DNA of 64,000 nt from Actinomycetota bacterium (GTDB lineage Bacteria > Actinomycetota > Actinomycetes > S36-B12). The notes beneath the pieces were generated by a model. The model did no database searches and was not told the origin of the DNA. It was given only the letters and a program-made list of their open reading frames with translations. The position numbers were made by a program, and so were the translations under genes. The stretch is taken from the NCBI GenBank assembly GCA_030645615.1, contig JAUSNB010000063.1, positions 148,716 through 212,715 on the forward strand. The letters run 5' to 3'. Below, in pieces: positions 35,271 to 44,992 of this stretch (positions are counted from its first letter, which is position 1; each line of letters begins with the position of its first letter).

Positions 35271-36839
35271 TCACTCCCATTCAATGGTTCCGGGGGGCTT
35301 GCTCGTGACATCCAACGTAACCCGGTTGACCTCGCGCACCTCGTTGGTGATGCGTGTCGAGATCCGCGCGACGAGGTCGTAGGGAAGACGTGACCAGTCC
35401 GCGGTCATCGCATCCTCGCTCGACACTGGCCTAAGCACGACCGGGTGGCCGTAGGTCCGGCCGTCCCCCTGCACGCCCACCGACCGCACGTCGGCCAGCA
35501 GGACCACCGGGAACTGCCAGACCTCGCGGTCCAGCCCCGCGGCCGTCAGTTCCTCGCGGGCGATGGCGTCCGCCTCGCGCAGGATGGCCAGCCGGTCCTC
35601 CGACACCGAGCCGACGATGCGGATGGCCAGCCCCGGGCCGGGGAACGGATGCCGCCAGACGATCTCTGCCGGCAGCCCGAGGTCCAGGCCCACCTGCCGC
35701 ACCTCGTCCTTGAACAGCGTGCGAAGCGGCTCGACCAGCGTGAACTGCAGGTCGTCGGGCAATCCTCCGACGTTGTGATGGCTCTTGATGTTGGCCGTGC
35801 CGGTGCCGCCGCCGGACTCCACGACGTCCGGATAGAGCGTGCCCTGCACCAGGAACTCGACGGACTCACCATGCGCACCGGCCTCGGCGACAACGTCGCG
35901 GGCGGCGTCCTCGAAGACCCGGATGAACTCCCGGCCGATGATCTTGCGCTTCGACTCCGGGTCGCTCACGCCAGCGAGTTCCGCGAGGAACCTCTCGCGG
36001 GCGTCGACGACGACGAGCCGGATCCCGGTGGCCGCCACATAGTCCCGCTCCACCTGCTCGGCCTCGCCCTTGCGCAGCAGCCCGTGGTCGACGAACACGC
36101 AGGTCAACTGGTCGCCCACGGCCCGCTGGACGAGCGCTGCCGCCACAGCGGAATCGACGCCGCCGGACAGTCCGCAGATGACCCGCCCGCCGCCGACCTG
36201 CGCCCGGATCGCGTCCACCTGCTCGTCGATGACGTTCGTCATCGTCCAGGTGGGCCGGCACCCGGCGACGTCGAACAGGAACCGTTCGAGCACCTCCTGG
36301 CCGCGTTCGGTGTGCAGGACCTCGGGGTGGAACTGCACACCGGCCATCGCCCGGGACGGGTCCTCGAACGCAGCGACGGACGCCCCGGCCGACGACGCGG
36401 TCACGGTGAACCCGTCGGGGGCAGCGGACACCGAGTCCCCGTGCGACATCCACACGCTCAGGGAGTCGGGGAACCCGGCCAGCAGGACGCCCGGCTCGAC
36501 GACGGTCAGCGCGGTCCCGCCGAACTCGCTCAGCCCGGTCCGCTCGACGGTGCCGCCCATGGCCTGCGCCATCGCCTGGAAGCCGTAGCAGATCCCGAAG
36601 ACGGGGATCCCGGCGGCGAACACGGCCGGGTCGACGCTGGGAGCGCCAGGCTCGTACACGCTCGACGGGCCGCCGCTGAGGATGATGGCCGAGGGCCGAC
36701 GGGCAGCCATCTCGGCCGCGGGCATCGTGTGCGGGACGATCTCGGAGTAGACGTTGGCCTCGCGGACGCGCCGGGCGATGAGCTGCGCGTACTGCGCCCC
36801 GAAGTCGACGACGAGGACGGTGTCGAGGTCAGCGGCCAC
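35271..36839 (-). CDS. guaA: GMP synthase (glutamine-hydrolysing)
   Basis: A 522-residue enzyme that converts XMP to GMP. The class I glutamine amidotransferase domain has the nucleophile in FGICYGFQ and the His-Glu pair in VQFHPEV. The ATP-pyrophosphatase domain has the P-loop [10 protein letters not shown]. The C-terminal dimerisation domain ends with the invariant [10 protein letters not shown]. The start is GTG. It works with GuaB2 encoded at 49461-50978, although the genes are 13 kb apart. Confidence 0.98.
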   Translation of the reverse strand: MAADLDTVLVVDFGAQYAQLIARRVREANVYSEIVPHTMPAAEMAARRPSAIILSGGPSSVYEPGAPSVDPAVFAAGIPVFGICYGFQAMAQAMGGTVERTGLSEFGGTALTVVEPGVLLAGFPDSLSVWMSHGDSVSAAPDGFTVTASSAGASVAAFEDPSRAMAGVQFHPEVLHTERGQEVLERFLFDVAGCRPTWTMTNVIDEQVDAIRAQVGGGRVICGLSGGVDSAVAAALVQRAVGDQLTCVFVDHGLLRKGEAEQVERDYVAATGIRLVVVDARERFLAELAGVSDPESKRKIIGREFIRVFEDAARDVVAEAGAHGESVEFLVQGTLYPDVVESGGGTGTANIKSHHNVGGLPDDLQFTLVEPLRTLFKDEVRQVGLDLGLPAEIVWRHPFPGPGLAIRIVGSVSEDRLAILREADAIAREELTAAGLDREVWQFPVVLLADVRSVGVQGDGRTYGHPVVLRPVSSEDAMTADWSRLPYDLVARISTRITNEVREVNRVTLDVTSKPPGTIEWE

Positions 36840-36929
36840 GTGCCGACCCTATCCAGCGGTGTCGAACCCCTGCCGACTTCACCCCCACCAGTCGAGACAC
36901 GAGTCCGTTGCTAGGGGAGAGCCGGGATC

Positions 36930-37151
36930 CTATTCCAGGGTGTCGACACTCATGCGGCCAACGAGCCCACCGTCGGCAAACTGTTCGCGAATATCGAGAT
37001 CTTGATCATCGAAGTAGAAGGCAACCCCCTCTCGCGCCAGCTCGCGGGCTTCCGACAACGAGTCCCCTCCAGCCGTGAAGCCATCCACGTCGGGACTCTC
37101 GGCCCACCACTGGAGGCCCTCCTGGTGGTAGACGATTCGAATTGTCGGCAT
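36930..37151 (-). CDS. hicB: HicB-like antitoxin
   Basis: A 73-residue protein with the degraded-RNase H-like HicB core: TIRIVYHQEGLQWWAESPDVDGFTAGG, then the helix SLSEARELAREGVAFY. It lacks an obvious C-terminal DNA-binding domain, so repression would need the complex or another part. The ATG at 37151 (MPTIRIV) follows the toxin stop by 14 bases. Toxin first, antitoxin second is the usual hicAB order. The surrounding sequence is AT-richer than the flanking housekeeping genes. Confidence 0.82.
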   Translation of the reverse strand: MPTIRIVYHQEGLQWWAESPDVDGFTAGGDSLSEARELAREGVAFYFDDQDLDIREQFADGGLVGRMSVDTLE

Positions 37152-37165
37152 CGCGCAAACCTCCC

Positions 37166-37423
37166 TCACACCAACCCCCGAGAAAAATCTTCATCGAGTC
37201 CGACGTCACTGACCAGGATCTTCCTGACGGCGCCGGGCGCGACCGTCCTCGACTCATGGTACGAGAACACGAGCTGCGGGTAACGAGGGCTTCGCAGTAC
37301 TCGATGTGAACCCTTGCGCCGCACGATGGAGTAGTTGAGTGGCTCGCGCATCAGGATCCCCAGCAACTCTGACGCTCGGAGCGACGGAAACTGCGCCACT
37401 AGAGAATTATGTGGCGGAACCAT
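37166..37423 (-). CDS. hicA: HicA-like mRNA interferase toxin
   Basis: An 85-residue double-stranded-RNA-binding-fold toxin. The family pattern is seen: SLRASELLGIL, then VRRKGSHRVLRS with the catalytic histidine in GSHR, then LVFSYHESRTVAPGAVRKIL. HicA cleaves mRNA and tmRNA when not bound by HicB. The start could be ATG 37423 or GTG 37399; neither has a strong ribosome site. It is divergent from the HNH nuclease gene with 88 bases between. Confidence 0.82.
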   Translation of the reverse strand: MVPPHNSLVAQFPSLRASELLGILMREPLNYSIVRRKGSHRVLRSPRYPQLVFSYHESRTVAPGAVRKILVSDVGLDEDFSRGLV

Positions 37424-37511
37424 TCCCGCGGCAGGGTCACGATTCAGCCTGTGAATTATCGGGACTCGGCAGCAGCCGTCCAGGCACGACCACTTCCTGC
37501 ACAATGCGGCC

Positions 37512-38450
37512 ATGAGGACCTATATCGGGGTCACGGACTCCGTTTGGGCCGGATTTCTACAGGCGCGCCCAGGGCTGGAGGAGGTCAACTTCTGGCGTCC
37601 AAGCGCGGACACGTCCTTTAGCGCCCTCCAACCCGGCGAGCCCTTCCTGTTCAAGACGCACCACCCGGACAACTCCATCATCGGCGGAGCGTTCTTCGAG
37701 GGATACGTTCCGTTGCGCGTCAGCGAGGCATGGGACTTCTTCGGACCGGGTAACGGCGTCGACAGCGCGGCTTCACTGCTCGAGGCCATATCGCGCTACC
37801 GACGGACCTCCTCTCGGCAGGTCGACAACCCGACCATCGGATGCATCATCCTGAGCGATGTCCACTGGTTCGGCGACCACTCGCTGCCGGCACCGTCGTC
37901 GTTCGCCAAGAACGTGGTGCGCGGCAAGGGCTACGGGCCGGGTGAGGACTCGGTTGTCGACCAGGCCCTCGCCCAATTGCTCGCCACCGAGATTTCGGCG
38001 GCATCCGATGAGACTGGCTTCACTCCCGGCCTCGTCCACGGACCTACCCGTGGCAATCCAACGCTGTTCGTACCGCGACTGGGGCAGGGGGCATTCCGGG
38101 CGCTCGTGCTGGACGCGTACTCATCGCACTGCGCGATCACGGGGCACAAGATCCGGCCGACCCTCCAAGCCGCCCACATCCGGCCCGTTGCCGACGGGGG
38201 CCAGCACCGAGTCGACAACGGGCTGCTGCTCCGGTCCGACATCCACACGCTGTTCGACCTCGGATACGTGTCGGTCAGCAAGGAGCACCGGTTGCTGGTC
38301 AGCGGTCGCCTTCGCGAGGACTTCGGCAACGGGGACGACCTCTACTCGCTGGCTGCCGCGGCCCATCCGATCAACCTGCCAAAGCGGCGCCTCGACCAGC
38401 CGTCCGGAGAGGCTCTCGAATGGCACAACGACGAGGTGTTCCTCGGCTAG
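37512..38450 (+). CDS. HNH endonuclease with N-terminal EVE/PUA-like domain
   Basis: A 312-residue predicted restriction-type nuclease similar to the COG3440 group. The C-terminal HNH domain spans about residues 200-260: CAITGHKIRPTLQAAHIRP, then VDNGLLLRSDIHTLFDLG, supplying His, Asn and His. The N-terminal 130 residues (WRPSADTSFSALQPGEPFLF, FFGPGNGVDSAASLLEAI, IGCIILSD) have the pattern of an EVE/PUA-like reader domain that may sense modified bases. It has no cognate methylase nearby, which suggests a type IV-like or stand-alone defence nuclease, as inference. Its TAG stop and that of the convergent gene share the palindrome CTAG. Confidence 0.8.
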   Translation: MRTYIGVTDSVWAGFLQARPGLEEVNFWRPSADTSFSALQPGEPFLFKTHHPDNSIIGGAFFEGYVPLRVSEAWDFFGPGNGVDSAASLLEAISRYRRTSSRQVDNPTIGCIILSDVHWFGDHSLPAPSSFAKNVVRGKGYGPGEDSVVDQALAQLLATEISAASDETGFTPGLVHGPTRGNPTLFVPRLGQGAFRALVLDAYSSHCAITGHKIRPTLQAAHIRPVADGGQHRVDNGLLLRSDIHTLFDLGYVSVSKEHRLLVSGRLREDFGNGDDLYSLAAAAHPINLPKRRLDQPSGEALEWHNDEVFLG

Positions 38451-38731
38451 CCGCTGAACGCCCCGAGCATGGCGAACGCGACCGCGAGGATGGCCCAGAC
38501 GAGCAGGCCGATGACGATCGCGGCCCACAGCCAGCCCCGGGCGATGACCGAGTCGTGCCGGGCATCGGCCAGCCGGCCCTCGCCGACCGCCCGGTTCACC
38601 CGCAGCCCGTAGTACAGCGCCACGAGGCCGAGGGGCAGGAAGCACAGCACCGTGGCGGCGAGCGCCCAGGCCAGGTAGGTCCTGGGGGCGGGCTCGGCGG
38701 GGTCCAGGGATGACCCATGCGGCGCTGGCAT
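38447..38731 (-). CDS. CD225/dispanin-like small membrane protein
   Basis: A 94-residue protein with two membrane segments: [20 protein letters not shown] at residues 16-36 and [19 protein letters not shown] near residues 64-84. The loop contains [22 protein letters not shown], the CD225-domain pattern with conserved Ala/Gly/Asp positions. Bacterial members have no established function. It converges with the HNH gene with a four-base overlap. Confidence 0.8.
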   Translation of the reverse strand: MPAPHGSSLDPAEPAPRTYLAWALAATVLCFLPLGLVALYYGLRVNRAVGEGRLADARHDSVIARGWLWAAIVIGLLVWAILAVAFAMLGAFSG

Positions 38732-38832
38732 CGCCCGTCACCCTAGCGAACGGCGCGCCTCCGGATGCCCGGCCGAAGTTGGCGAACAGCCGCACACGCG
38801 CGCCCGCATCGGCCTAGCGTGGCCTCCATCAC

Positions 38833-38850
38833 ACCCGGCCTGTGCCGGGT
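38833..38850 (+). promoter_or_regulatory. Leader hairpin upstream of coxS-like gene
   Basis: ACCCGGC-CTGT-GCCGGGT forms a perfect seven-pair stem with a tetraloop, 26 bases before the coxS-like start and just ahead of the AAGGGA ribosome site. It could be an operator or RNA element; alone it is not diagnostic. Confidence 0.35.
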
Positions 38851-38876
38851 CCTTGCCCGAGCGCGGAAGGGATCCC

Positions 38877-39353
38877 ATGCCTCACCACATCAGCGTCACG
38901 GTCGACGGGACTTCGTACGAGGCCGACGTCGAGCCGCGCCAGCTCCTCGTCCACTGGCTGCGAGACGACCTGGGCCGGGTCGGTACCGTCGTGGGCTGCG
39001 ACACCTCCAACTGCGGTGCCTGCACTGTCCTCATGGACGGCCGCAGCATCAAGTCATGCAGCGTCCTGGCCGTGCAGGCAGACGGCTCGGAGATCACGAC
39101 GATCCAGGGACTGGCCACCGGTGACGAGTGGCACCCGGTGCAGGCGGCCTTCAAGGAGTGCCACGGCCTGCAGTGCGGCTACTGCACCCCGGGCATGGTG
39201 CTGGCGACGGTGGACCTGCTGGCGGAGAACCCCAACCCGACGGAGGAGGAGATCCGTGACGGCCTGCACGGCAACCTGTGCCGCTGCACGGGCTACAACA
39301 ACATCGTGAAGTCGGTGCAGCACGCCGCTGGACTCATGGGAGGCACCAAGTGA
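38877..39353 (+). CDS. coxS: Form II CO-dehydrogenase-like [2Fe-2S] subunit
   Basis: A 158-residue small subunit with both iron-sulfur motifs: [16 protein letters not shown] with a cysteine in IKSCS, then QCGYCTPG and LCRCTGY. The ATG at 38877 has AAGGGA six bases upstream. It is first in an S-L-M operon. Form II enzymes usually have this order, whereas form I clusters are M-S-L. The stop overlaps the GTG start of the large subunit. Confidence 0.92.
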   Translation: MPHHISVTVDGTSYEADVEPRQLLVHWLRDDLGRVGTVVGCDTSNCGACTVLMDGRSIKSCSVLAVQADGSEITTIQGLATGDEWHPVQAAFKECHGLQCGYCTPGMVLATVDLLAENPNPTEEEIRDGLHGNLCRCTGYNNIVKSVQHAAGLMGGTK

Positions 39354-41722
39354 CCGAGGTCGTCGACACTCCCACCGCATTCGGCCGGCCGATCCGGCGC
39401 AAGGAGGATGCGAAGCTCCTGCACGGGCGGACGAACTGGACCGACAACATCCAGCTTCCCGGCACCCTGCACATGGCCATGGTGCGAAGCCCCATGGCAC
39501 ACGCCCGCATCGCCAAGGTGGACGTGACCGCGGCGTTGGCGCGACCCGGCGTGATCGCCGCCTACTCGGCGGCCGACCTCGGCGAGCTGAACTCCGGCGT
39601 GCCATGCGTGTGGCCCGTCAGCGGCGACGACACCGTCATGCCGCCCTTCCCCGCCCTGGCGACCGACAAGGTCCGTCACGTGGGCGACGTCGTGGCCGTC
39701 GTCCTCGCGACGAGCGCTGCCGCAGCGGAGGACGCGATCGAGTCCGTCGACGTCGAGTACGAGGCCCTGCCCGCGGTGGTCGGCATGCTGGACGCCCTTT
39801 CGCCCGGGAGCGCGCTCGTGCACGACCAGGCCACGAACAACACCTGCTACGTCTACGACCTCGGCGGCGGCTACGACGAGGCGGCGGCCAAGGCCGATGT
39901 CATCGTCAAGCGCCGATTCGTGAACCAGCGGCTGATCCCATCGTTCATGGAGCCCCGCGCCGTCGTTGCCGCGCCGATGGGCATGAGCGACGAGATGACG
40001 ATCTGGACGTCGACGCAGATCCCGCACGTCCTGCGAGTGCTGCTCACGCTCGTCACGGGGATACCCGAGCAGAACCTGCGCGTGGTGGCGCCGGACGTGG
40101 GCGGTGGCTTCGGCGGCAAGCTCCAGATCTACCGCGAGGAGATCCTGGCCCTCCAGCTGGCCCGCAAGCTCGGCCGGCCGGTCAAATGGACCGAGACCCG
40201 CAGCGAGAACATGGTCGCCACCCATCATGGCCGCGATCAGATCCAGGACATCGAGCTCGCCGCGACGAAGGACGGGACGTTCCTCGGCCTGAAGGTGACG
40301 CTGCTGGCCAACATGGGCGCCTACCTGGGCATCATCACCCCGGGGACCCCATTGCTGGGCATGTTCATGTTCCCCGGCATCTACAAGATGGACGCCTACC
40401 AGTTCCGCTGCACCGGCGTGTTCACCAACACCACGCAGACCGACGCCTACCGCGGCGCCGGGAGGCCGGAGGCGACGTTCGCAATCGAGCGCATCGTCGA
40501 CGAGCTGGCAGCCGAGCTGGGCATCGAGCCCATGGAGCTGCGCAGGAGGAACTGGATCACCCACGAGGAGTTCCCCTACACGACCGTTGCCGGGCTCACC
40601 TACGACACCGGCAACTACGAGGCCGCCACGGCCAAGGCACTCGACATGTTCGGCTACGACGAGCTGAGGGCCGAGCAGAAGCGGCGCCGCGAGGCCGGCG
40701 ACCCGGTCCAGCTGGGCATCGGGATCTCGACGTTCACGGAGATGTGCGGCCTGGCCCCGTCGCGCACGCTGGGTGCGTTGAAGTACGCGGCAGGGGGCTG
40801 GGAGCACTGCACGATCCGGCTGCTGCCAACCGGGAAGGCCGAGCTCGTCACCGGCACCTCGCCGCACGGCCAGGGGCACGAGACGGCGTGGAGCCAGATC
40901 GCGAGCAGCATCATCGGCATCCCCGTCGAGGACATCGACGTCGTCCACGGCGACACGGGCCGGGCACCGTACGGGATGGACACGTACGGCTCGAGATCGC
41001 TCGCGGTTGGCGGCCAGGCCATCAAGAAGGCGGCGGACCGCCTCGTCGAGAATGCCCGCCTGATCGCGGCGCACCAACTCGAGTGCGCCCCGGAGGACCT
41101 CGAGTTCGTCGAGGGCACCTTCAAGGTCAAGGGCGACCCTGAGAAGGCGACGCCGATCCAGGCGGTCGCCTGGGCCGCGTTCTCGGCGCACAACCTGCCC
41201 GACGGCGTCGAGCCGATGATCTCCGGTGCGGCGACGGTCGACCCGGAGGACTTCTCCTACCCGCACGGCACGCACCTGGCCGCGATGGAGGTCGACACGG
41301 AGACCGGGAAGGTGCGTCTGCGCAAGTACGTGTGCGTCGACGACGTCGGCATCCAGGTCAACCCGATGATCGTCGAGGGCCAGGTGCACGGCGGCGTGGC
41401 CCAGGGTGTCGGGCAGGCACTGTACGAGGGGGCCGAGTATGACCCGGACGGCAACCTGCTCACAGCGAGCCTGGCCGATTACCTCATCCCCAGCGCGGCG
41501 GACCTGCCCACCTTCGAGACCGGCACGACCGTGACGCCATCGACGACCCACTCGCTGGGCACCAAGGGGGTGGGCGAGGCGGGGGCCATCGCGTCCACGC
41601 CGGCCATCATCAACGGCATCGTCGATGCCCTGCGCCCACTGGGCGTGACCGACGTCCTGATGCCGGCCAGTCCGCAGAACGTCTGGAGAGCCATCCAGGC
41701 GGCGAAGGGAGGGGCAGCATGA
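39350..41722 (+). CDS. coxL: Form II CO-dehydrogenase-like molybdopterin subunit
   Basis: A 790-residue molybdenum subunit. The diagnostic active-site loop is AYRGAGR at residues 366-372, the form II signature, rather than the cysteine-bearing form I loop AYxCSFR. The molybdopterin segment GGGFGGKLQ and catalytic glutamate E743 in GVGEAG are present. Whether form II enzymes oxidise CO physiologically is disputed, and the real substrate may be another small molecule or heterocycle. The start is GTG with GGGAGG upstream, and overlaps the coxS stop by four bases. Confidence 0.9.
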   Translation: MTEVVDTPTAFGRPIRRKEDAKLLHGRTNWTDNIQLPGTLHMAMVRSPMAHARIAKVDVTAALARPGVIAAYSAADLGELNSGVPCVWPVSGDDTVMPPFPALATDKVRHVGDVVAVVLATSAAAAEDAIESVDVEYEALPAVVGMLDALSPGSALVHDQATNNTCYVYDLGGGYDEAAAKADVIVKRRFVNQRLIPSFMEPRAVVAAPMGMSDEMTIWTSTQIPHVLRVLLTLVTGIPEQNLRVVAPDVGGGFGGKLQIYREEILALQLARKLGRPVKWTETRSENMVATHHGRDQIQDIELAATKDGTFLGLKVTLLANMGAYLGIITPGTPLLGMFMFPGIYKMDAYQFRCTGVFTNTTQTDAYRGAGRPEATFAIERIVDELAAELGIEPMELRRRNWITHEEFPYTTVAGLTYDTGNYEAATAKALDMFGYDELRAEQKRRREAGDPVQLGIGISTFTEMCGLAPSRTLGALKYAAGGWEHCTIRLLPTGKAELVTGTSPHGQGHETAWSQIASSIIGIPVEDIDVVHGDTGRAPYGMDTYGSRSLAVGGQAIKKAADRLVENARLIAAHQLECAPEDLEFVEGTFKVKGDPEKATPIQAVAWAAFSAHNLPDGVEPMISGAATVDPEDFSYPHGTHLAAMEVDTETGKVRLRKYVCVDDVGIQVNPMIVEGQVHGGVAQGVGQALYEGAEYDPDGNLLTASLADYLIPSAADLPTFETGTTVTPSTTHSLGTKGVGEAGAIASTPAIINGIVDALRPLGVTDVLMPASPQNVWRAIQAAKGGAA

Positions 41723-42570
41723 TCCCCGCAGCGTTCGACTACGTCCGCCCGTCGACGGTGGATGAGGCGGTGGCCGCCCTCGTGGCGGGGGGAGAGGACG
41801 CGAAGGTGCTGGGCGGCGGCCAGTCGCTCATGCCGGTGCTGCGCCTGCGCATGGGCGCACCCTCCGTCCTGGTGGACTGCAGCCGGATCGACGAGCTGAA
41901 GGGCATCTCGGACGCCGGCGGCGCGATCGTCATCGGCGCCGGCGTGACCCACGACGACGTCGAGAAGAGCGCCCTCGTCCGCGAGCACGTGGCGCTGCTG
42001 GCCAAGGTCACCGCGACCGTCGCCGACCGGCAGATCCGGCACCGCGGCACGCTCGGCGGGGCCCTGGCTCACGCGGACCCCGCGGGCGACCAGCCCGGCA
42101 CCGCGCTTGCCCTCGGCGCCACGTTCACGATCGCTGGCCCTGCTGGCCGACGCACGGTGCCCGCCAGCGAGTTCTTCGTCGACTACTTCACCACCGCGGT
42201 GGGTCCCGATGAGGTGCTGGTCAGCGTGTCCTTCCCGAAGCACGCCGGGTGGGGAGCCCATTACGAGAGGTTCAACCGCACCGCGCAGGCATGGGCCATC
42301 GTCGGTGCCGCCGCAACAGTGCGCATGGACGGCGGCACAATCGCGGAGGCCCGCGTGGCCCTGACCAACATGGGCCCGTCGCCAGTCCGGGCGACCACCG
42401 TCGAGGCTGCCCTCGTCGGGGTGTCGACCCTGGCCGGCATCGCGGCGGCAGCGGCGCACGCCGCCGACGGGACCCGTCCCACGGGCGACATCCACGCCGA
42501 CCCGGAATACCGCGAGCACCTCGCCCGCGTCCTCACCCGGCGGGCCGTCGCGGCGGCCGCCGGGATCTAG
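41719..42570 (+). CDS. coxM: Form II CO-dehydrogenase-like FAD subunit
   Basis: A 283-residue flavoprotein subunit. FAD-binding motifs LGGGQSLMPVLRLRM near residue 30 and TLGGALAHADPAGD near residue 110 are intact. The ATG overlaps the coxL stop by four bases. No coxD/E/F/G maturation genes, XdhC homologue or CoxC sensor follow; the operon ends in a hairpin. It must rely on maturation factors encoded elsewhere. Confidence 0.92.
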   Translation: MIPAAFDYVRPSTVDEAVAALVAGGEDAKVLGGGQSLMPVLRLRMGAPSVLVDCSRIDELKGISDAGGAIVIGAGVTHDDVEKSALVREHVALLAKVTATVADRQIRHRGTLGGALAHADPAGDQPGTALALGATFTIAGPAGRRTVPASEFFVDYFTTAVGPDEVLVSVSFPKHAGWGAHYERFNRTAQAWAIVGAAATVRMDGGTIAEARVALTNMGPSPVRATTVEAALVGVSTLAGIAAAAAHAADGTRPTGDIHADPEYREHLARVLTRRAVAAAAGI

Positions 42571-42574
42571 CGAG

Positions 42575-42616
42575 CCTGCCGGCTAGGGGCCAGACGTACG
42601 ACCCCTGGCCGGCAGG
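42575..42616. terminator. Hairpin at convergent coxM / membrane-protein ends
   Basis: CCTGCCGGCTAGGGG (42575-42589) pairs with CCCCTGGCCGGCAGG (42602-42616) with one wobble and a 12-base loop. It starts four bases after the coxM stop and overlaps the last codons of the convergent small membrane-protein gene. It is a likely terminator for coxSLM. Confidence 0.7.
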
Positions 42617-42780
42617 GCGTAGGCCAGCGCGATGCCGATGACGATCCCGCCGACCATGAGGACGGCCAGCCACAGGACCGTCATGGGAACGATGCCGAAG
42701 GTGAACAGCATCAACGCGATGCCCACCCCGAGCAGCAGCCCGGAGAAGAAGCCCAGGATGGGATGACGTCTCGTCTTCAT
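42583..42780 (-). CDS. 65-residue two-segment membrane protein
   Basis: The translation MKTRRHPILGFFSGLLLGVG continues into a second hydrophobic segment (LWLAVLMVGGIVIGIALAYAL), giving a membrane hairpin with a basic N-terminus and an arginine-rich C-terminus. The ATG overlaps the stop of the upstream secreted-protein gene by four bases. I do not recognise a named family. Coupling to the upstream gene suggests the two products act together in the envelope. Confidence 0.75.
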   Translation of the reverse strand: MKTRRHPILGFFSGLLLGVGIALMLFTFGIVPMTVLWLAVLMVGGIVIGIALAYALPARGRTSGP

Positions 42781-43379
42781 GTTCCTGCACCTCCCGCTGC
42801 GGCCGCGCCCGCAGCCCCGGCCTTCGTGCCCACCGCCATCAGCACGACGCCGAGGGCCCCGAACGCCGCCAGCCCGGCCCCGGCCAGGAACACCGGCGAG
42901 CTGATCGGCGAGCCGCCCGTGCCCGCGAGGTAGCCGCTCGCGGTGCACGTGCCCTCTGGCCCCGACATCGTCCCCTCGACCGGGATCTTGGCGTTCGTGG
43001 TCAGCACCCATTGAACCGGCGCCGGCGCGCCGGCTAGGTCCACGCTCCCGGACCCTGACGTATCGCCATCGGCGTTGTCGACGTCACCGCTGCGGAACGG
43101 CACGCCGCCCAGCGTCACCGACCATGTGCCCGACGTGATCGCCACGCCGGTGGAGCCCTCCCAGGCGATCGACCCTTCCGGGTCGATGACGAGCGGGTCG
43201 TCGGCCGTGCCTCCCTCGCCGGGCGCACTCGCGCTGTCCAGCGGCGAGCCGTCCGCCATGAGGGACTGCACGGAGCCCTGGCAGCCCTCGGCGTCGGCCG
43301 CGAGGGCGGCCGAGGCGGGCAGCAGTGCGCACATCCCCACGACGGTGGCGGTCGCCGCGATCCTTCCCGTTGCGTGCAT
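42777..43379 (-). CDS. Secreted, C-terminally anchored protein of unknown function
   Basis: A 200-residue exported protein. The signal peptide ends near residue 28 (ASAALA). The middle is an acidic, Gly/Ser-rich extracellular region with two cysteines at the ends (EGCQG and GTCTASG) that may pair. A C-terminal membrane segment (SPVFLAGAGLAAFGALGVVLM) is followed by a short tail. There is no LPXTG. The ATG at 43379 has AAGGAAGGG upstream; a GTG directly precedes it. It is followed by the two-segment membrane protein. Function is unknown. Confidence 0.78.
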   Translation of the reverse strand: MHATGRIAATATVVGMCALLPASAALAADAEGCQGSVQSLMADGSPLDSASAPGEGGTADDPLVIDPEGSIAWEGSTGVAITSGTWSVTLGGVPFRSGDVDNADGDTSGSGSVDLAGAPAPVQWVLTTNAKIPVEGTMSGPEGTCTASGYLAGTGGSPISSPVFLAGAGLAAFGALGVVLMAVGTKAGAAGAAAAGGAGT

Positions 43380-43412
43380 CACCCTTCCTTTCCGCCCAGG
43401 TGTTTCCTGAGG

Positions 43413-44879
43413 TCAGCCCCCGTCAGGGACGGCCTCGTCGGCCGTCGGGTCGTGCTGGCACAGCGTCCACATGAGGCTCCCCTCGGGGTACGCCGCACAG
43501 CCGTCGGACCCGTCGGCGGGCGCGCCCTCGGCCAGCCATATGCCGGAGATGCTGGTTATGCCCCGCTGGTCGGTGTCAAGGGCCCACGACCACGTCGACG
43601 GGTCGGAGTCCACGACGGTGTACATGCCGGCGGGAATCACTGCGTCTGGGGTCGCCGTCCAGTAGGCATTCGCGACGTCGCCCTGGCCGACGGACCCGAC
43701 TGCCGGCCATGGTCCGTGGACCGTGCCATCGGCGGACCGCAGGGCGATCGTGCCGGGCGGTGCGCCGCCGTTGAGGTAGTGGTATGTCGTGATCGACGTG
43801 ACGTACGCCGCGGCGTCCCACGAGAAGGTGGTCGGCTTGATCGGCCCGCTCGACACCCCGGCCAGCGAGCCGACCTCGAACAGCAGCTCCGGATCGCCCT
43901 CGGGGCGGCCGGCGGCAACCGGCGCCTCGGCCGATGGCGTGCTGGCGTCCGGCGTCACCGGGGACAGCGGGCCGGGATCGATGACGACGGCCGGGATCCC
44001 GGCGGGGACCGGCACGTCGGACGGCGCATCGTCAGCGCCGCCACTGCCGCGCGGCCGCACGAACGTTGAGTCGGCGGCCTCGTTGACCAGTGTGAACCCG
44101 TCGACCTTGCCCGGGCTGCGCTTGACCCGCACGGTGCTCGCCTTGTCCCAGCCCTTCCACGCCGGCCCGGCGAAGGTCGCCCCCGGGGCTAGGTCGGGTG
44201 CCTCGGTGAGCGGGTTGCCACAGAAGCAGCGCACCGCCGGCACCCCGAACTCGTCTACCAGCACCGCGGTGCCAGCCTGCAGGATCGAGGCGAAGCCGCT
44301 CACCGACCCTTCGTAGAAGCCGTGGTTCATGACCAAGGTGTCCGTGCGGAGGATCATCGGAGTCAGGGTGGCCAGGTGATCCCGGATGGACGAAGGCTCG
44401 ATGCCCAGAACGCCGGCCCATGCCTCAGCCTTGTCCGGGTGCCCTTCGAGGTAGTCGGCCAACTGGGTGCGGTCGCATGTGGTCTCGTCGAGGGTCCCGC
44501 CGTACAGGCCCACGGCATCGCCGCTCACCTCGGCCAGCCCGGTGGGCGTCGGCGCGGATACCGGGGTGATGTCACTCACGTCCTTGCCGACCGAGGGAGT
44601 GAACTCGTCGCCCTCGGTGCCGCGCGCGACGAGCAGCACGACCGACACGGGCTCACTGGTCACCGGCCGGCCGATCCCCTCGGCTGGCCGGTCTGCACTT
44701 GAGCCGCTGCCCGGCTTGGAGTCGCTGCCCGATCCGTCGCCCGCGGCGGTTGACGCCGTGCTGCCGCCGCCTCGCGTGAGGTAGGTGTACCCGATGGCGC
44801 CCGCGAGCCCGGCCAGCACGACGATGACGACGATGAGCGCGATGAACTGGCGACGTCGGTCGCCGTCGGCCTGTGACAT
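43413..44879 (-). CDS. DUF6777-domain surface protein
   Basis: A 488-residue protein with a short basic N-terminus and one membrane segment (FIALIVVIVVLAGLAGAIGY), then a Gly/Ser linker. The extracellular part, from about residue 65, shows the actinobacterial DUF6777 pattern: GLYGGTLDETTCDRTQLADY, DKAEAWAGVLGI, and VLVDEFGVPAVRCFCGNPLT with conserved cysteines. The C-terminal 150 residues form a second, unrecognised beta-rich domain. The ATG at 44879 (MSQADGD) is preferred. It is the first gene of a run with two further envelope genes on the same strand. Function is unknown. Confidence 0.8.
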   Translation of the reverse strand: MSQADGDRRRQFIALIVVIVVLAGLAGAIGYTYLTRGGGSTASTAAGDGSGSDSKPGSGSSADRPAEGIGRPVTSEPVSVVLLVARGTEGDEFTPSVGKDVSDITPVSAPTPTGLAEVSGDAVGLYGGTLDETTCDRTQLADYLEGHPDKAEAWAGVLGIEPSSIRDHLATLTPMILRTDTLVMNHGFYEGSVSGFASILQAGTAVLVDEFGVPAVRCFCGNPLTEAPDLAPGATFAGPAWKGWDKASTVRVKRSPGKVDGFTLVNEAADSTFVRPRGSGGADDAPSDVPVPAGIPAVVIDPGPLSPVTPDASTPSAEAPVAAGRPEGDPELLFEVGSLAGVSSGPIKPTTFSWDAAAYVTSITTYHYLNGGAPPGTIALRSADGTVHGPWPAVGSVGQGDVANAYWTATPDAVIPAGMYTVVDSDPSTWSWALDTDQRGITSISGIWLAEGAPADGSDGCAAYPEGSLMWTLCQHDPTADEAVPDGG

Positions 44880-44992
44880 GGCCACCACCTCCGGGCCCGG
44901 GCCCGCGAAGCACCGGCTGCTGGCGCAGCCACTGCCAGAGTAGGGACGAAGGTCGGCTCGTGTCGACTCCTCGGGCAGGGCGTAGCGCGCCC

